DNA from: an uncultured Bacteroidales bacterium | Lineage (GTDB): Bacteria > Bacteroidota > Bacteroidia > Bacteroidales > P3 | Length of the DNA: 64,000 nucleotides | Assembly: GCA_910586395.1 (NCBI GenBank) | Contig: CAJUFX010000002.1 | Coordinates: forward strand, 267,691-331,690 | Direction of reading: 5' to 3' | In this document: piece by piece, positions 61,243-64,000 of the stretch | Layout: every line of letters begins with the position of its first letter | Position numbering within the stretch: position 1 is the first letter of the stretch | Notes under the pieces: model-generated | Databases searched by the model: none | Told to the model about the DNA's origin: nothing | What the model saw: only the letters and a program-made list of their open reading frames with translations | Made by a program: the position numbers and the translations under genes

Positions 61243-61983
61243 ATGGCAGCGGCGGACATAGCGGATCCTGTCGGGCGCGTCGCGCCGCATTTTTCCATCC
61301 GGCGTTGGGCTTCGTCCGACCGGCCGCGCGAGAAAATGTTGGCCGGACACCCGGGCATTCTGACCGATTCGGAACTTTTGGCCATTCTGATAGGTTCCGG
61401 CTCGACACGTGTTTCGGCCGTGGAGTTGGCGCGGCAAATTCTGTCGGCATTCGGCGGCAATTTGCATGTGATGGCCGGCAAGTCGGCCAAGGAGTTAAGC
61501 GGCAGGTTCAAGGGCATAGGCGAAGCCAAGGCTGCCAGCATTTTGGCGGCTTTGGAGTTGGGGCGGCGCATGCAGGAAGTGCCGTTGCCGGAGCGTTGCA
61601 AAATTGCGAACAGCCGCGACGCGTTCCGGCTATTGCGTGCCGATATGGTACGCCGTCCTTACGAGATGTTTCAATTACTGTTGTTGACGCGTAGCAATCA
61701 TGTGATACGTAAGGTTTTGATAAGTGAAGGCGGTCGTGATAAAATATTGGTCGATCCCAAGAAGATTTTCAAGATAGCCATAGATAACCAAGCCTCGGCC
61801 ATTGTACTCTGTCACAACCATCCTTCCGGGCAACTCAAGCCCAGCATGGCCGATATGAATCTTACACGTCAGATTGTTTCCGGGGCTAAACTTCTGGATA
61901 TGGAAATTCTCGACCATCTGATAGTAGGGATCAGCGATGACGTCTATTTCAGTTTCGCCGACGAAGGCTGTCTGAAATCCTGA
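61243..61983 (+). CDS. radC: RadC family (JAB/MPN) protein
   Basis: A 246-residue protein with N-terminal helix-hairpin-helix region (LSGRFKGIGEAKAASILAALELGRR) and C-terminal JAB domain with metal site HNHPSGQLKPSMAD. The annotated DNA-repair role is doubtful in general; the fold resembles a metalloisopeptidase. The start overlaps the end of the AI-2E gene region by proximity (gap of 1 bp). Confidence 0.93.
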   Translation: MAAADIADPVGRVAPHFSIRRWASSDRPREKMLAGHPGILTDSELLAILIGSGSTRVSAVELARQILSAFGGNLHVMAGKSAKELSGRFKGIGEAKAASILAALELGRRMQEVPLPERCKIANSRDAFRLLRADMVRRPYEMFQLLLLTRSNHVIRKVLISEGGRDKILVDPKKIFKIAIDNQASAIVLCHNHPSGQLKPSMADMNLTRQIVSGAKLLDMEILDHLIVGISDDVYFSFADEGCLKS

Positions 61984-62470
61984 TAACGCGTCTTCCGCCA
62001 GTATTTGACATGCGACATCAGAGCGGCGGACTTTATGGCTTGTCAGAATCAGGATGCTGTCAGTTTTGTATGGTTTTATGTTTTTTGTACTATCGGCCGT
62101 CTATTTCGTATCGTTGCCGGTTCCATGCGCCGTTGTGGAGTTATTCCTATACCCTTGTCTCGTTTTACCGGATAGGAATTGTGAGGTAGGTTGAACTTTT
62201 ATCGTGAAAAATAAAATGATTATAATAAGTATATAAAATCATATTTTGTTAAAAAGTAAGAAATAATTTTTAGTTATTTTAATAATCGCAATAAATAATA
62301 AAAAATAAATAATGTTTAAAAAATGATTTTGTCAATATAACTTAATAATTACCGATTATATTTTATTTTGAATTACTTGTGAATGGATAGGGATGGTCAT
62401 GGAGTTTAGAGCGGTGTTTGAGCTCTGAAAGGTGATTGGCATATTGAGAATCAGTGCTATATTTTTTATT
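61984..62470. other. AT-rich intergenic region between convergent genes
   Basis: No gene seen. From about 62200 to 62360 the sequence is strongly AT-rich with A and T runs, unlike the flanks. Possible transcript ends of radC and the convergent gene lie here but no clean hairpin-plus-T stop is visible. Confidence 0.5.
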
Positions 62471-63328
62471 TTAGGGTTCGAATTGGGTCAATTCCGGAAC
62501 CTGCTCGATGAAGATACCGCCGGGGATGACGCCGCCGTAGTAGTCTTTTGGCGCTTCAGTCCAATCTGCAGCAGAACTCGGATTAGGACATCCAGGCCAA
62601 TAGCAATAAGTTCTCGAATCGAAATTGACAATATTCAATTCTGTTGTCATGGCTGTTGTGGATAGTGAACCATCAGGATCTGTGCCATAGTTTCCATCAA
62701 TACCACGCACATAAACAGTCTCTAAACGTTTTAGCTTGAAATAAATTGAAAATAATTTTATCTCATAGTAAGATTCGCTTCCATCGGTTTGAAGTGTCAA
62801 GCCATTATTGAAAGTTGTACCTTCACTATATCCTAAACCATATGCAAATGTAGGACAGCCTTGGGTTTCCCAACCTAAAGTATTTGCATACATACCTTGC
62901 TGAAACATAGGAACTCTAAGACTTGTACCACCATCTGCACAATTCATTGAGCGAGCGGCCAGCATCCAAGCCGGAGGATTACTCTCATACAAGGGAGCTG
63001 GTGTTTGAACATTATCGCCCGCTGACTGTGCTATACCATAACTGAATGAAGATTGGTTTATGAATGCATGAAATCCTTTTGAAATAACATCCACCCATTC
63101 TCCTTTTAGAATCAAGGATACAACCAATGGTATAGAATCTTTCTTTTGGATATGGCTCTGTGCCTCTTGTAAGGTCAGACTCTTACTTTCAATTTTTATC
63201 AGGACTTGACCATCAATTTCATGCTTCTCTTGAACATCCTGCGCCGTTCCTCGTTCTATTGGCAACACTGCCAGCAACAGCGTCATCACACTGCAGAGCC
63301 ACTTCGTAAATAAGCGTATGTTTTTCAT
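62471..63328 (-). CDS. exported protein of unknown function, atypical composition
   Basis: A 285-residue protein with a signal peptide (LFTKWLCSVMTLLLAVLPIERGTAQ). I do not recognise a family. It has paired Cys residues (MNCADGG, GCPTFAYG, YCYWPGCPNP) and is rich in Tyr and Ser. The base composition is lower in GC than its neighbours and no partner genes flank it, which suggests recent acquisition. Upstream, TATACCGCA (63352-63360) is inverted as TGCGGTATA (63389-63397), a possible operator. Confidence 0.65.
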   Translation of the reverse strand: MKNIRLFTKWLCSVMTLLLAVLPIERGTAQDVQEKHEIDGQVLIKIESKSLTLQEAQSHIQKKDSIPLVVSLILKGEWVDVISKGFHAFINQSSFSYGIAQSAGDNVQTPAPLYESNPPAWMLAARSMNCADGGTSLRVPMFQQGMYANTLGWETQGCPTFAYGLGYSEGTTFNNGLTLQTDGSESYYEIKLFSIYFKLKRLETVYVRGIDGNYGTDPDGSLSTTAMTTELNIVNFDSRTYCYWPGCPNPSSAADWTEAPKDYYGGVIPGGIFIEQVPELTQFEP

Positions 63329-63351
63329 AATCTAACTTATTTTCAGTTTGT

Positions 63352-63397
63352 TATACCGCAGTATCATTGCAAATTTTCTATGCGAGTTTGCGGTATA
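63352..63397. promoter_or_regulatory. inverted repeat upstream of the orphan secreted gene
   Basis: Nine-base arms TATACCGCA (63352-63360) and TGCGGTATA (63389-63397) with a 28-bp loop. No standard -33/-7 promoter pair is found near it. Confidence 0.4.
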
Positions 63398-63933
63398 TTC
63401 CAGTAAACTACTTGGTTTACATAGTTTTCTTAATGGCGGCCGCACAAAAGCGCCGCGAAAAGGGGCTGTCGTTTGCCGCGGCCGCAGGCGCCCACAATCG
63501 GTTCGGCATCAGCGCACACGGGTGTCAAAAGCCACCTACACATGCTCCAATACCCTATAATCTGTCCCCGTGCGGACATGTGGCACCAATCGAAATTGGC
63601 GTCACGCCACACAGAAACAGATAATTGCAGGCATAAAAGCCCATTATAAGCCCGTAAAATTACATATTCTGCCAATGTTTTCCAAAAAATGAATTAGTAC
63701 TACCTATTTATATAATGGCACAAAATACCGCTTTATCAGGCCGTTTTATGACATCATGAAAAATCGTGTCAAACGCCATTCAAAGCATTTCCGGCAGGAC
63801 GTTGCGGCAACCATGCCCCGCACCGGCCTCTGGACATCGGCCTGCAGGCCTGTCGTACCGCGGCACCCGCCGTTTTTTTAAGTTAAAATCCGGGGACAAA
63901 CGTATAATATCATACAAACCCATATAAACACAG
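63398..63933. other. intergenic region, nothing identified
   Basis: About 540 bp before the terminal gene. Open frames here are short and none has a signal or family match I would defend. The section at 63430-63675 has a 81-codon minus-strand frame that I do not accept as a gene. Confidence 0.4.
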
Positions 63934-63939
63934 ATGGAC

Positions 63940-64000
63940 ATGGCGAAAATAACGGTACAGGACACGGAAATTACCGTTCTAAACATAGAAGAACATGACT
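63940..64000 (+). CDS. KilA-N domain-type protein, 5' end only
   Basis: Only about 20 codons are visible before the right edge. They read MAKITVQDTEITVLNIEEHD, matching the start of Bacteroidota KilA-N domain proteins, which are often phage or mobile-element linked. An ATG two codons earlier (63934) is an alternative start. Call rests on this short stretch alone. Confidence 0.5.
   Translation, partial: MAKITVQDTEITVLNIEEHD

Noticed and set aside
63430..63675. 81-codon minus-strand frame near the right edge
   Set aside because: No signal peptide, family motif or promoter; could be part of a repeat, but I cannot support it as a gene.

Overview
The window reads as a chromosome segment of an anaerobic, amino-acid-fermenting member of the Bacteroidota, most likely Bacteroidales close to Porphyromonadaceae-like lineages; I cannot name a genus. 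The evidence is a lysine-fermentation operon, six proteins carrying type IX secretion (T9SS) C-terminal signals, gingipain-type cleaved-adhesin domains, a Bacteroidota histone H1-like gene, TPR-LuxR type regulators, and promoters of the TTG-N19/20-TAnnTTTG class. GC is moderate to high (about 50%), except for an AT-rich stretch near 62-63.4 kb.

Layout, left to right. 1-2829 (minus): 3' part of a lysine fermentation operon (ctfA-type CoA transferase, kal, kce, partial kdd). 2981-5221 (minus): T9SS type B secreted protein. 5280-16138 (minus): an unusual run of seven genes built from two repeating families. Family A is a secreted or lipoprotein beta-propeller (PD40/TolB-like) with one c-type heme motif CxxCH (four paralogs). 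Family B is a DUF6057-like helical protein (three paralogs). One family A gene is frameshifted exactly at a TA-dinucleotide tract. 16493-22751 (minus): histone H1-like protein, YitT membrane protein, tsf, rpsB, rpsI, rplM and a POT peptide transporter. 22997-24247: a gene graveyard with an AlbA_2/RecG-like fragment, a gutted DUF4143 ATPase, a duplicated tail of the neighbouring P-type ATPase and tandem palindromic repeats. 24249-27119: PMCA-type P-type ATPase. 27199-31861 (minus): five-gene operon of uncharacterised exported proteins (two LPP20-like paralogs, DUF6175, two unknowns). 31965-34273: nhaD plus a ferredoxin-nitroreductase.

34531-53949: an adhesin/secretion locus with four large T9SS cargo genes on the minus strand, a TPR-LuxR regulator and a fifth cargo gene on the plus strand. 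The intergenic region before the regulator holds two identical 36-bp repeats separated by exactly 30 bp, which is CRISPR-like geometry with no cas genes in view. 54102-61983 (plus): housekeeping genes nadB, purB, an MsbA-like ABC exporter, rsgA, an AI-2E family transporter and radC. 62471-63328: orphan AT-rich secreted protein. 63940-end: start of a KilA-N type gene.

Taken together the window suggests a proteolytic life style: peptides enter through the POT transporter, lysine is fermented to acetoacetate and butyrate-level CoA thioesters, and T9SS-exported adhesins decorate the surface. The A/B heme-propeller operon is the best candidate for an undescribed system. Its role (electron transfer, heme or redox sensing at the envelope) is inference only.
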